From Stagnihabitans sp038231395 (GTDB taxonomy: Bacteria > Pseudomonadota > Alphaproteobacteria > Rhodobacterales > Rhodobacteraceae): a DNA stretch of 64,000 bases. Position 1 is the first letter of the stretch; every line of letters starts with the position of its first letter. Made by a program: the position numbers and the translations under genes. Of this stretch, positions 34,188-43,187 are shown piece by piece. The DNA is taken from the NCBI GenBank assembly GCA_038231395.1, contig JBBRLL010000004.1, positions 62,001-126,000 of the forward strand. Reading direction: 5' to 3'. The notes below the pieces were generated by a model. It was not told the origin of the DNA. It worked only from the letters and a program-made list of their open reading frames with translations, and did no database searches.

Positions 34188-35642
34188 ATGGTTTCCCGTG
34201 TCATTCCGGTTGATACATTCGACCTCGTGATTTTTGGCGGGACGGGCGATCTGGCCCGCCGCAAGATTTTCCCAAGCCTGTATCGCCGCTTCATGGCGGC
34301 CCAGATGAACGCCGACAGCCGGATCATCGGGGCGGCGCGTGCCAAGAACACCGACGCGCAGTTCCGCAAACTGGTCCGCGAGGCGCTTGTCGAATTCGTG
34401 CCGAAAGACCGGCAGGACCCGGCACAGATCGACGCGTTCCTCGCCCAGATCTCTTATGTCTCGATCGACGCCAAGGAAGAATCGGGCTGGTTGCAACTGA
34501 AATCAGCCCTGCGCGAAAACGTGGTGCGGGCGTTCTATTTCTCGGTCGCGCCGGGCCTGTTCGGTGATCTTGCCGAACGTCTGCACGCCCACGGCATCAT
34601 CGACGCGTGGAGCCGGGTTGTGGTGGAAAAGCCCTTCGGCCGCGATCTGGACTCGGCCCACGCGTTGAACGCGATCCTCGCGAAGTATTTCAACGAAACC
34701 CAGATTTACCGGATCGACCATTATCTTGGCAAAGAGACCGTGCAGAACCTGATGGCGGTGCGCTTTGCCAATATCCTGTTTGAGCCGATCTGGAAGGCGC
34801 AATACATCGACCACGTGCAGATCACCGTCGCCGAAACCGTCGGCGTCAACGGACGCGGCGCTTATTACGACATGTCCGGCGCGATGCGCGATATGGTGCA
34901 AAACCATATGATGCAGCTGTTGTGCCTGATTGCGATGGAGCCTCCGTACCACTTTGACCCCGATGCCGTGCGCGACGAAAAGCTGAAGGTGATCCGCGCC
35001 CTTCAGCCCGTGAAGGTCGAAAATATCGTGCGGGGTCAGTATCTTGCCGGAAATGGCGAGGGAAGCTATCTGGAACATTGCGAAGACCCGAACTCTCGCA
35101 CCGAATCCTATATCGCGATGAAGGTAGAGATTGCGAATTGGCGTTGGGCCGGCACACCGTTCTATCTGCGCACCGGAAAGCGGTTGCGCGGGCGGTATTC
35201 CGAGATTGCGGTGACCTTCAAAGAGCCGCCGCATTCGATATTTGACGATGCGAAATCGGCCAAGGAAAACGTGCTGGTGATCCGGTTGCAGCCGAACGAG
35301 GGCATGAACCTGATGGTGAACATCAAGGAGCCGGGGCCGGGCGGCATGCGCTTGCTTCAGGTGCCGCTGGACATGACCTTCGCCGAGGCTTTGGGGCAAG
35401 AGGCAGAGGATGTGCCCGACGCTTACGAGCGGCTGATCATGGACGTGATCCGCGGCAACCAGACCTTGTTCATGCGCGGCGACGAGGTGGAGGCGGCCTG
35501 GGCCTGGACCGATCCGATTCTTGAAGGGTGGGAAAGCCGGGGCGACAAGCCGCAAAGCTATGACCCCGGATCCTCCGGTCCCGAAGATGCGCTGATGCTG
35601 TTGCACCGTGACAAACGCCGCTGGCGCGAGATCAAGGGATGA
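34188..35642 (+). CDS. zwf: Glucose-6-phosphate 1-dehydrogenase
   Basis: A 484-residue NADP-dependent enzyme making 6-phosphogluconolactone. The nucleotide motif is VIFGGTGDLARRKIFPSLY, the active-site signature YRIDHYLGKETVQNL contains the catalytic His and the Lys that binds the sugar phosphate, and FKEPPHSIF is typical. Length matches the family. First gene of zwf-pgl-pgi, overlapping pgl as ATGA; the palindrome at 34148 lies in its leader. Confidence 0.97.
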   Translation: MVSRVIPVDTFDLVIFGGTGDLARRKIFPSLYRRFMAAQMNADSRIIGAARAKNTDAQFRKLVREALVEFVPKDRQDPAQIDAFLAQISYVSIDAKEESGWLQLKSALRENVVRAFYFSVAPGLFGDLAERLHAHGIIDAWSRVVVEKPFGRDLDSAHALNAILAKYFNETQIYRIDHYLGKETVQNLMAVRFANILFEPIWKAQYIDHVQITVAETVGVNGRGAYYDMSGAMRDMVQNHMMQLLCLIAMEPPYHFDPDAVRDEKLKVIRALQPVKVENIVRGQYLAGNGEGSYLEHCEDPNSRTESYIAMKVEIANWRWAGTPFYLRTGKRLRGRYSEIAVTFKEPPHSIFDDAKSAKENVLVIRLQPNEGMNLMVNIKEPGPGGMRLLQVPLDMTFAEALGQEAEDVPDAYERLIMDVIRGNQTLFMRGDEVEAAWAWTDPILEGWESRGDKPQSYDPGSSGPEDALMLLHRDKRRWREIKG

Positions 35643-36307
35643 CTTTTCGGGAGTATCCCTCACGCGCGGTGCTGATGACGGGTCTGGCGCAAACCATCGC
35701 CACCGAACTGCGCGCGGCTTTGTCCACCGGCCATGCAACGCTGTCGGTACCCGGCGGCACCACCCCCGGCCCGGTGTTCGATCTTTTGGCGGATAAGACC
35801 CTCGACTGGTCACGCGTTGCCGTCTTGTTGAACGACGAACGTTGGGTGGGCGAAGACAGCCCGCGCTCCAACACCCGGCTTTTGCGCGAACGCCTGCTGG
35901 TGAAAAATGCCGCCCGCGCCCGGCTGATCCCGCTGTATTCGCCCGCTGACCAGCCCGAGGCGATGCTGGCCATGCTGGCTGAGGGTATCTTGCCGCATCT
36001 GCCGATCACCACGCTGTTGCTGGGCATGGGGGCAGATATGCACACCGCCAGCCTGTTTCCCGGTGCCGACAGGCTGGCGCAGGCCTTGGCCAGCAATGCC
36101 CCGGTCCTGATGGCCTTGCGGGCCGAAGCTGCGGGGGAACCCCGCATCACCCTGACCGCGCCGGTCTTGCAACAGGCCAAACACATCCACATTCTGATCA
36201 CCGGGGCCGAACAGCGCGCCGCCGTCGAACGCGCCCGGACCCTGACCCCCCTGGAGGCACCAGTGCGCTGTGTCCTCGACCAAGCCACCATTCATTGGGC
36301 GGAGTAG
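35639..36307 (+). CDS. pgl: 6-phosphogluconolactonase
   Basis: A 222-residue DevB-type lactonase that hydrolyses 6-phosphogluconolactone to 6-phosphogluconate. Typical stretches are LSVPGGTTPGPVFDLLA, VLLNDERWVGEDSPRSNTRLLRE and LLLGMGADMHTASLFPG. The ATG overlaps the zwf stop, and pgi follows after three bases, so the three enzymes are made as one unit. Confidence 0.95.
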   Translation: MTFREYPSRAVLMTGLAQTIATELRAALSTGHATLSVPGGTTPGPVFDLLADKTLDWSRVAVLLNDERWVGEDSPRSNTRLLRERLLVKNAARARLIPLYSPADQPEAMLAMLAEGILPHLPITTLLLGMGADMHTASLFPGADRLAQALASNAPVLMALRAEAAGEPRITLTAPVLQQAKHIHILITGAEQRAAVERARTLTPLEAPVRCVLDQATIHWAE

Positions 36308-36310
36308 ACC

Positions 36311-37927
36311 ATGCCAAATCTTGCCGGACCAAACCAGTTTGACGCTTTGAAAGCCCACCACGTCAAGGTTGCTGATCGCAAGATCCTGAGCCTGTTCGCC
36401 AATGGACGCGCCCAGAATTTCTCGGCCCGCGCGGGGGACATGCTGTTCGACTTCTCCAAAACCAATATTGACGAGATTGCTTTGGGACTTCTGCTGGCCT
36501 TGGCGGAGTCCTCTGGCGTGGCGGCCAAACGTCAGGCGATGTTTTCCGGCGAAAAGATCAACGAGACCGAGGGTCGCGCCGTTCTGCACACCGCTTTGCG
36601 GGCCAGTGACACGGCGGTGATCAGGGTTGACGGCGTGGATGTGATGCCGGAGGTGCGCGCCACCCGCGCCCGGATGATGGCTTTCGTGACCGACGTCCGG
36701 GATGGCACGTTCAAGGGGCAGGGTGGCAAGATCAGCGATGTGATCAACATCGGCATCGGCGGATCTGACCTTGGCCCGGCGATGGCGACCATCGCCTTGT
36801 CGCCTTATGGCGATGGCCCGCGTCTGCATTATGTCTCCAACGTCGACGGGGCCCATATCGCTGAGACGTTGAAGGGGCTGAACCCGCAGACCACGCTGGT
36901 GATTGTGGCCTCCAAGACCTTCACCACGATTGAGACGATCTCTAACGCCGACACCGCCAAACGCTGGATGGCCAAGTCGGTCACCAACCCTTCGGCGCAG
37001 TTCTGCGCAGTCTCGACGGCCGCTGACAAGACCGCCGCCTACGGCATTGATCCGGAACGGGTTTTCGGCTTTGAAGATTGGGTGGGCGGTCGCTATTCGC
37101 TGTGGGGTCCAATCGGCCTTGGGGTAGCGCTGTCGATCGGGCCAGACAATTTCGCTCAGTTCCTTTCAGGCGCCCGCATGATGGATGACCATTTCGCAGC
37201 CGAGCCTTTTGCCAAGAACCTGCCGGTTCTGTTGGCGCTGACCGGCATTTGGCACAACCAGATCTGCGGCTATACCACCCGCGCCGTGCTGCCCTATGAC
37301 CAACGCCTGTCGCGCCTGCCCGCCTATCTGCAACAGTTGGAGATGGAGAGCAACGGCAAGCGCGTCTCGATGGACGGTGTGGACCTGCCTTACAATTCCG
37401 GGCCCGTGGTCTGGGGCGAACCCGGCACCAACGGTCAGCACGCCTTTTACCAGCTGATCCACCAAGGCACCCGTGTCGTGCCGTGTGAATTCCTGGTGGC
37501 CAAAACCGGTCACGAACCCGACCTTGCCCATCAACACCTGCTTTTGGTGTCAAACTGCCTCGCGCAATCCGAAGCGCTGCTCAAAGGTCGCAGTCTGAAA
37601 GAGGCCACCGCCATCATGGCCAAAAAGGGCCTGACCGGGGCGGAGTTGGATCGTCAGGCCCGCCACCGCGTGTTTCCCGGCAACCGCCCGACCACCACGC
37701 TGGCCTATGAAAAGCTGACACCCTTCACCCTGGGCCAGATCATCGCGTTGTATGAACATCGGGTGTTTGTCGAAGGCGTCATCCTCGGCATCAATTCCTA
37801 TGACCAGTGGGGGGTGGAGCTTGGCAAGGAACTTGCGCTGGCCCTGCAACCGATCTTGGAGGGTAAGGTGGGTACTGACGGCAAAGACGGCTCGACTGCC
37901 GCCTTGGTGGCCTACCTGAAAGCCTGA
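36311..37927 (+). CDS. pgi: Glucose-6-phosphate isomerase
   Basis: A 538-residue enzyme interconverting glucose-6-phosphate and fructose-6-phosphate. Signatures: IGIGGSDLGPAMA, VASKTFTTIETISNA, FEDWVGGRYSLWGPIGL, the catalytic Glu-containing QLEMESNGK, and the C-terminal Lys region NSYDQWGVELGK. GGAG within the end of pgl serves as ribosome site. Together with zwf and pgl it lets fructose-6-phosphate re-enter the oxidative route. Confidence 0.97.
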   Translation: MPNLAGPNQFDALKAHHVKVADRKILSLFANGRAQNFSARAGDMLFDFSKTNIDEIALGLLLALAESSGVAAKRQAMFSGEKINETEGRAVLHTALRASDTAVIRVDGVDVMPEVRATRARMMAFVTDVRDGTFKGQGGKISDVINIGIGGSDLGPAMATIALSPYGDGPRLHYVSNVDGAHIAETLKGLNPQTTLVIVASKTFTTIETISNADTAKRWMAKSVTNPSAQFCAVSTAADKTAAYGIDPERVFGFEDWVGGRYSLWGPIGLGVALSIGPDNFAQFLSGARMMDDHFAAEPFAKNLPVLLALTGIWHNQICGYTTRAVLPYDQRLSRLPAYLQQLEMESNGKRVSMDGVDLPYNSGPVVWGEPGTNGQHAFYQLIHQGTRVVPCEFLVAKTGHEPDLAHQHLLLVSNCLAQSEALLKGRSLKEATAIMAKKGLTGAELDRQARHRVFPGNRPTTTLAYEKLTPFTLGQIIALYEHRVFVEGVILGINSYDQWGVELGKELALALQPILEGKVGTDGKDGSTAALVAYLKA

Positions 37928-38085
37928 TGGGTTTTTTGCCATTCCGTTGCGTGGCTGCGGGGGAACTGTGGCACTGTGCGAAGGGAACTGGGCTGTGAAC
38001 CCCGCTCCTCAGGCTGAAATTACACGCAAAGCCGGTTGGAAAGGCTTTTGGAAAATCTGCGGGGACGTGGGACCCCCGCTTGGCC

Positions 38086-38439
38086 TTACTTCAGCGCGGC
38101 CGTCACAATGACCTCAACCTTGTAATCCGGCGTGGCAAGCTTTGCCTCACCGGTTGCCCGCGCCGGGGTGTGTCCAGCCGGAACCCATTGATCCCAAACC
38201 GAATTCATCTGTCCGAAGGTGGAGATATCGGCGAGCCAGATCTGCGCCGACAGGATACGGGTCTTGTCGGTCCCGGCCTCTGCCAAAATCCGGTCGACTT
38301 CGGCCAGACAGGTCCGCGTCTGATCTGACACCGACTCGCCCGGCTTGCCGACCTGTCCGGCCACCCAGACAATGCCATTGTACGCCACCGCTTCCGACAT
38401 GCGTGCGCCAGAGCCGATCCGCTTGATATCGTCGTTCAT
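38086..38439 (-). CDS. RidA family protein
   Basis: A 117-residue single-domain RidA/YjgF-like protein, a family that hydrolyses reactive enamine/imine intermediates. Core motifs: NGIVWVAGQVGKPGESVSDQTRTCLAEVDRILAEAGTD split across residues ~20-60, then PARATGEAKLATPDYKVEVIVTA, which supplies the usual Arg and C-terminal strand. GGGGAG precedes the ATG at 38439; longer upstream frames run into the tRNA gene and are not used. Confidence 0.9.
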   Translation of the reverse strand: MNDDIKRIGSGARMSEAVAYNGIVWVAGQVGKPGESVSDQTRTCLAEVDRILAEAGTDKTRILSAQIWLADISTFGQMNSVWDQWVPAGHTPARATGEAKLATPDYKVEVIVTAALK

Positions 38440-38508
38440 GATGATCTCCCCAAATTTATGCCGCTTGCTAGCGCATTGCGACGCCATTTGGAAGGGAGGG
38501 GGAAATGA

Positions 38509-38582
38509 TGGAGCGGGTGAAGGGAATCGAACCCTCGTATTCAGCTTGGGAAGCTGCTGCTCTGCCATTGAGCTACACCCGC
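38509..38582 (-). tRNA. tRNA-Gly (anticodon CCC)
   Basis: Complete cloverleaf on the minus strand: acceptor GCGGGTG paired with CACCCGC, D stem GCTC/GAGC, anticodon loop TTCCCAA (anticodon CCC, reads GGG), T arm with loop TTCGATT, discriminator T and an encoded CCA end. The anticodon stem top pair is G-A, otherwise all stems pair. RidA follows on the same strand. Confidence 0.95.
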
Positions 38583-38657
38583 ATCGCATGGATAGGTAAT
38601 CGACCCGATGCCCAGCGTCAAGCAGCCAATCCCGAAGGCAGCCGGGCCAGACCAAGC

Positions 38658-38683
38658 GGCCCCCCGGTTAATACCGGGGGGCC
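38658..38683 (-). terminator. GC-rich hairpin downstream of the fasciclin gene
   Basis: An 11-bp perfect stem (GGCCCCCCGGT / ACCGGGGGGCC) with a TAAT loop, 94 bases beyond the fasciclin stop and 75 bases before the tRNA. No T-tract follows on the minus strand, so termination would be weak or factor-dependent; it might instead insulate the tRNA. Confidence 0.5.
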
Positions 38684-38777
38684 TCATTCAGCGCTGCGCG
38701 TCAGGGACTTTCCACACCGCGCCAAATCCTGGGTCATACAAGACCAACTCGTTACGCCTGACCGTAGTGGATCAGGC

Positions 38778-39329
38778 TTACGACTTCGGCAGCAACACGG
38801 TGTCGATGACGTGGATGACACCGTTGGATTGCTTCACGTCAGCGATGGTCACGGTGGCGGTGCCGCCGTTTTCATCGGTGATCATGATCTTGCCGCCCTT
38901 TTTGGTGGCAGTCAGCATGCAGCCGCCAACCGTTTGGATCATGTGCTTGCCGCCATCGGTTTTGATCATCGCTGCAACATCCTTGGCCATCGCATCAGCG
39001 GCCACAACGTGGCAGGTCAGGATCTTGACCAGCATTGCTTTGTTCTCGGGCTTCAGCAGGGTATCAACGGTGCCTGCGGGCAGCTTGGCGAACGCCTCGT
39101 TGGTCGGCGCGAACACAGTGAACGGACCCTTGCCCGACAGCGTATCCACCAGACCGGCGGCCTTCACGGCGGCAACCAGCGTGGTGTGGTCTTTGGAGTT
39201 CACAGCGTTTTCAATGATGTTCTTGGTCACCAGCATCGGTGCGCCGCCAACCATCGGATTTTCTGCAAAAGCAGCACCTGCGGTCAAAGCGGCAAAGGAC
39301 ACGGCGAGCGTCAGAGCGATCTTTTTCAT
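38778..39329 (-). CDS. Secreted fasciclin (FAS1) domain protein
   Basis: A 183-residue protein with signal peptide MKKIALTLAVSFAALTAGAAFA and one FAS1 domain: NIIENAVNSKDHTTLVAAVKAAGLVDTL split over ~35-65, then GPFTVFAPTNEAFAKLPAGTVDTLL and the C-terminal NGVIHVIDTVLLP. FAS1 domains act in surface adhesion or as periplasmic proteins. The ATG at 39329 has AGGGG at better spacing than an ATG two codons upstream. It follows the ECF sigma/anti-sigma pair on the same strand, 388 bases on, and is a likely regulon member. Confidence 0.9.
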   Translation of the reverse strand: MKKIALTLAVSFAALTAGAAFAENPMVGGAPMLVTKNIIENAVNSKDHTTLVAAVKAAGLVDTLSGKGPFTVFAPTNEAFAKLPAGTVDTLLKPENKAMLVKILTCHVVAADAMAKDVAAMIKTDGGKHMIQTVGGCMLTATKKGGKIMITDENGGTATVTIADVKQSNGVIHVIDTVLLPKS

Positions 39330-39717
39330 AGTCATTCCCCTGTGGGTTCGTTGGAGCCGGGTCCATTCCCGCCTCTCACAGTAAGAACGGCTGGCACTGC
39401 GAATTAGTTTCGGGCCTATCGAAATATCACGCTCTCGTGATGAAAATTTTGTTGATGAGCCGGCAAAGTTTCCGCTTGAGCCGTCAAAATTGAAGCGAAA
39501 CTCCGCGCTGCAAACCGACGACGTCGCCCAAGGGGTCGTTAAAGGCAGCAAAATGCCCCCATAATCGTCGATGACGCCCGGTTTTCATGCGGTGATGAAA
39601 ATCACACGGGCAGCGATCATAAATCTTTCTGGTGATGCCGTCTAAGTAGAACGCCGAGTCAGTGGCATGACTTGAAAGGGTATAAGACCTTCTGGCATTC
39701 CCAACCCGCACTTTGGA
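39330..39717. other. Gap between anti-sigma and fasciclin genes with a small palindrome
   Basis: A 388-base region that should carry the fasciclin promoter. It contains the interrupted palindrome TCACGCTCTCGTGA at 39427-39440 within an A/T-rich stretch, about 100 bases upstream of the fasciclin ATG. A 75-residue open frame here (39484-39711) shows no protein features. I find no clear housekeeping promoter, compatible with ECF-dependent expression. Confidence 0.45.
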
Positions 39718-40368
39718 TCAAACCTTGATCAAAGCGCCTTTGGCCACGATGGGTCCGGTGGGTTTGCCGGTGGGCGATCCGCCGGGCTGTTCAAGGGTAA
39801 TTGCCAAAATCGCGCCAGCCGCTGCTGCAGGAAGCGATATCGTCTCGGTCCCCGGCGGGATCACGCCCAAAGACACCGGCGCGTCTTGGCCCGCGATGAT
39901 CCACAATTCGTAGCTGTGGGCCGCATCGGCGACATCGCCGGAGACCCGGGTGATCGTCAGGCGGCCAGCGGTGATGGTGGCCGCATATTGCAGCGTGCCC
40001 TGATCGGCCGCGAGGGTTGCAGTCAGTTCCGGTTTGGCGGGTGTGAAGGCCAGATAGATGACCAAAGCTGCCGAGGCCACCGCTGCCCCACTCCACAGCC
40101 GCAGATCGGCCCACCAGCTGTGTTTGGCCAGAACCGGGAACAGGCGCGCTTCAATGCGTGGGAAAAGATCGGGCAAGGCTACGGGGTCGTAGGCTTCGTT
40201 CAGATCCGAAAGCCGGACTTCCCAAGCGGCCACAAGGTCCGCAAAGGTCCGGTCAGATTTCAGCCGCGCCTCAACCCCGGCGCGTGCCGCAAGGTCCAAA
40301 GCGCCCACCACATATTCACCGGCCAACAGGTCGTCGTCATCATCGGAAAGGGCGGGCAGGGGGCTCAT
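39718..40368 (-). CDS. Anti-sigma factor, RskA-like
   Basis: A 216-residue membrane anti-sigma factor. The cytoplasmic N-terminus (DDLLAGEYVVGALDLAARAGVEARL) is the sigma-binding zinc-less ASD type, a single membrane helix (AAVASAALVIYLAF) lies near residue 100, and the periplasmic anti-sigma-K domain ends the protein (SYELWIIAG, SLGVIPPG, LAITLEQPGGSPTGKPTGPIV). It overlaps the sigma gene as ATGA, so the two are made in fixed ratio. It should hold the sigma factor inactive at the membrane until a signal releases it. Confidence 0.9.
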   Translation of the reverse strand: MSPLPALSDDDDDLLAGEYVVGALDLAARAGVEARLKSDRTFADLVAAWEVRLSDLNEAYDPVALPDLFPRIEARLFPVLAKHSWWADLRLWSGAAVASAALVIYLAFTPAKPELTATLAADQGTLQYAATITAGRLTITRVSGDVADAAHSYELWIIAGQDAPVSLGVIPPGTETISLPAAAAGAILAITLEQPGGSPTGKPTGPIVAKGALIKV

Positions 40369-40904
40369 TGCTCCATACACTCGCGCAGCTGTTGCAGACC
40401 GCGCCGAAGCCAGGTCCGCATGGTGTTCAGGGGAACGGCAAAGCGGGTGGCAAGATCGCTATAGGCAGAGCCGTCCAGATAGGCCCCGCGCAGGGCCGCG
40501 GCGCGGTCCGGATCCAGCGCATCAAAACAGGCGTGGATCCGCCGCGCCTCACCCAGTGCCACCATCCGGGTTTCGGCGTGGGGTGTGGTGTCGGGAGCAG
40601 CCTCCATCGCCAGATCGTCCGAGACATGGTCAGGACGCGCCCGCAGCCGGTCAATCGCATGATTGCGGGACAGGGCGATCAGCCAGGTCATGCCACGGCC
40701 TTTGGCGGCGTCAAATCGCCCCGCCCGCAGCCAAACCCTTGTGAAAACCTCTTGCAACGCATCCTCCGCTTCAGCCCTTTGGCCTAACATACGGATGAGA
40801 ACGCCCATTAGTTTCGCACCGGTCTCTGTATACAATTGACGAAAGGCCGCACGATCTTGTGCAGCCACCGCAAGTATCAAATCTGCCACCGGATCGTTGA
40901 TCAT
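40365..40904 (-). CDS. ECF RNA polymerase sigma factor (SigK-type)
   Basis: A 179-residue extracytoplasmic-function sigma factor. Region 2 is FRQLYTETGAKLMGVLIRMLGQRAEAEDALQEVFTRVW with the DALQEVF core and TWLIALSRNHAIDRLR; region 4 is LRGAYLDGSAYSDLATRFAVPLNTMRTWLRRGLQQLRECM. An in-frame TTG lies six codons upstream; I chose ATG 40904. The gene begins 39 bases after the stop of the 40944-43013 gene on the same strand, so co-transcription is possible. It is paired with an RskA-like anti-sigma factor. Confidence 0.92.
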   Translation of the reverse strand: MINDPVADLILAVAAQDRAAFRQLYTETGAKLMGVLIRMLGQRAEAEDALQEVFTRVWLRAGRFDAAKGRGMTWLIALSRNHAIDRLRARPDHVSDDLAMEAAPDTTPHAETRMVALGEARRIHACFDALDPDRAAALRGAYLDGSAYSDLATRFAVPLNTMRTWLRRGLQQLRECMEQ

Positions 40905-40943
40905 CGCTGCACTATTCAACAAGTCCCGTCGTTTTGGAAGAGG

Positions 40944-43013
40944 TTAACGGCGGCGTCGGCGGCCACCTTCCGACCCATTGGTGTTGAAGCTGACTTCTGG
41001 CAATGGATCCAGATGCGGAAAGGCGTCCACCGCGTTCGGGATGGCCGAGGCGTTGACGAAATGCTCCTGAAACCTCGGTTCGATGGCGGTTTCGACCTTG
41101 TGGATGTCTTGCACCACCGCCTCGATGGTATTGCGCGCCGTGCGGTTGCACAATGCGATCCGGGCGCCGGTGCCAGCCGCGTTGCCAGCCGAGAACACCT
41201 TGTCCAAAGGCGCATCGGGGATCATGCCAAGGATCATCGCGTGTTTGGGCGAAATATGCGCTCCGAAGGCCCCGGCCAAAACGATCCGGTCCACGCTGAC
41301 CACGCCCATCTCGTCCATCAGCAACTTGGCCCCGGCATAAAGCGCTGCCTTGGCCAGTTGGATGGCACGGATGTCCCCTTGGGTGACCAGAATGCGCGGC
41401 CCACCGTCAGCACTGCCATCGTGCAGCACATAAGAATGGGTGCGCCCTTCTGGCACGCTGCGCGCTGTGCCGGTCTGATCCGGCCCGCCGATCAACCCGC
41501 TTGGATCGAGGAGCCCGGCGGAGCGCATCTCTGCCACCGCCTCAATAATGCCGGAACCGCAGATCCCCGTCACGCCAGAGCCTGCCACGGCCGCCGCAAA
41601 CCCCGGATCGGTGGACCAAAGGTCAGAGCCTATCACCTTGAAGCGCGGCTCTTTGGTGGCCGGATCAATCTCCACCCGTTCGATGGCACCGGGGGCTGCG
41701 CGCTGACCACTGGAAATCTGCGCGCCCTCAAAGGCTGGGCCGGTGGGGGAGGAGCAGGCCAACACGCGCCGCTCATTGCCCAGAAGAATCTCGGCATTGG
41801 TGCCGACATCGACGATCAGTACCATGTCTTTTGACTTGTTGGGTTCTTCGGCAAGGGCCACGGCGGCGCAATCAGCGCCCACATGGCCCGCGATGCAGGG
41901 CAGCACATAAACCCGGGCTGCGTGGTTGACCGCCACAAGGTCCAGATCGCGGGCGTCAAACGACAAGCTGCCAGAGGTGGCCAGCGCAAATGGCGCCTGC
42001 CCCAGTTCAACCGGATCAATGCCCAACAGAAGGTGGTGCATCACCGGGTTGCAGACAAAGACCAATTCGTAAATCGACTTCGGCAGCACCTTGGCCTCGG
42101 TCGAGATCGACTGGATCAGGCCGTTGATCGCCGTACGCACCGCCGCCGTCATTTCAACGTCGCCGCCGGGGTTCATCATGGCGTAAGACACCCGGCTCAT
42201 CAGATCTTCACCGAAGCGGATTTGCGGGTTCATGACACCGGCAGAGGCCAGAACCTTGCCGTCGGTCAGATCGCACAGATGGGCCGCGATGGTGGTTGAA
42301 CCAAGGTCGATGGCAAGGCCCAGCAGTTTGCCCTCAAAATACCCCGGCCAGATGTCAAGGATGCGGTGGCGCGCATCGTGGTTGCCCTTGTGCAGGGCCA
42401 CGGTGACCTTCCATTGGCCCTTGCGCAACGCAGGCTGCAAGCGGCGCATCAGCGACAGTTCGGCGGCCAGACCTTCCACGTTCCACTGCGCTTTCAGGGC
42501 GCGTTCAAGGCGTTCAAAGTCGCCGGTGGGTTCGTGCATGTCGGGCTCGTCAACCTCGACATAGTAAAGCCTTGTGGCCGGGTCCATTTCGATGTGGCGT
42601 TCGGTTGCCGATTTGCGGATGACCTGTTTGTGGACCTGCGATTCAGGCGGCACGTCAACGATGACATCGCCCATCACGCGTGCTTGACAGCCAAGCCTGC
42701 GCCCGTCGATCATGCCGCGCACGCGTTTGTAGCGCGCCTCAACCTCGTTCCACTCCGACAGGGCATCTTCGGCAACCGTGACGCCGAATTTTGAAAACTC
42801 ACCATAGCCGGGCTGGATCTGGCATTTCGAACAGATGCCACGCCCGCCGCAGACCGAGTCCAGATCAACCCCCAACTGCCGCGCCGCAGTCAGGATCGGC
42901 GTGCCGTGGGCAAACCGCCCGCGCTTGCCGGACGGCGTGAAGATCACCAGCGCGTCTTCGGTGGCATGGTGGCTGGCGGTGTCGGGTGCAGCATCGGTTG
43001 CGGCATCGATCAT
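40944..43013 (-). CDS. Ferredoxin-ASKHA corrinoid-activation protein (DUF4445, RACE-like)
   Basis: A 689-residue protein. The N-terminal [2Fe-2S] domain has Cys55, Cys61, Cys64 and Cys109 in the plant-ferredoxin pattern. A linker and an ASKHA-fold ATPase (DUF4445) follow, with GLAIDLGSTTIAAHLCDL, VLIVDVGTNAEILLGN and VLAGAFGAHISPKHAM as phosphate-binding motifs. Such proteins use ATP and low-potential electrons to return oxidised Co(II) corrinoid proteins to Co(I), allowing methyl transfer. GAGGAG precedes the ATG. The likely client system is the MttB-family enzyme at 31227, although no corrinoid protein gene is in the window. Confidence 0.88.
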   Translation of the reverse strand: MIDAATDAAPDTASHHATEDALVIFTPSGKRGRFAHGTPILTAARQLGVDLDSVCGGRGICSKCQIQPGYGEFSKFGVTVAEDALSEWNEVEARYKRVRGMIDGRRLGCQARVMGDVIVDVPPESQVHKQVIRKSATERHIEMDPATRLYYVEVDEPDMHEPTGDFERLERALKAQWNVEGLAAELSLMRRLQPALRKGQWKVTVALHKGNHDARHRILDIWPGYFEGKLLGLAIDLGSTTIAAHLCDLTDGKVLASAGVMNPQIRFGEDLMSRVSYAMMNPGGDVEMTAAVRTAINGLIQSISTEAKVLPKSIYELVFVCNPVMHHLLLGIDPVELGQAPFALATSGSLSFDARDLDLVAVNHAARVYVLPCIAGHVGADCAAVALAEEPNKSKDMVLIVDVGTNAEILLGNERRVLACSSPTGPAFEGAQISSGQRAAPGAIERVEIDPATKEPRFKVIGSDLWSTDPGFAAAVAGSGVTGICGSGIIEAVAEMRSAGLLDPSGLIGGPDQTGTARSVPEGRTHSYVLHDGSADGGPRILVTQGDIRAIQLAKAALYAGAKLLMDEMGVVSVDRIVLAGAFGAHISPKHAMILGMIPDAPLDKVFSAGNAAGTGARIALCNRTARNTIEAVVQDIHKVETAIEPRFQEHFVNASAIPNAVDAFPHLDPLPEVSFNTNGSEGGRRRRR

Positions 43014-43187
43014 GGGGATCTCCTCAATCTTATTGGCTTTTTAGGCCGGATAGGGGCAGGGGCAAGGGCTGAATGCGGCACCAAGCGGTCCGGCTGCGGC
43101 AATCTGGTCAGGTTGGGGTTGAGTTGCAGCGTCAAGGGCGCTTTGCCGAACCGGATCGGCAAGTTGCGGTGCGTCCTGCAGGAATTT

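Noticed and set aside
39484..39711. 75-residue frame upstream of the fasciclin gene
   Set aside because: Composition rich in Arg/His with no hydrophobic core, no ribosome site and no family; likely chance.
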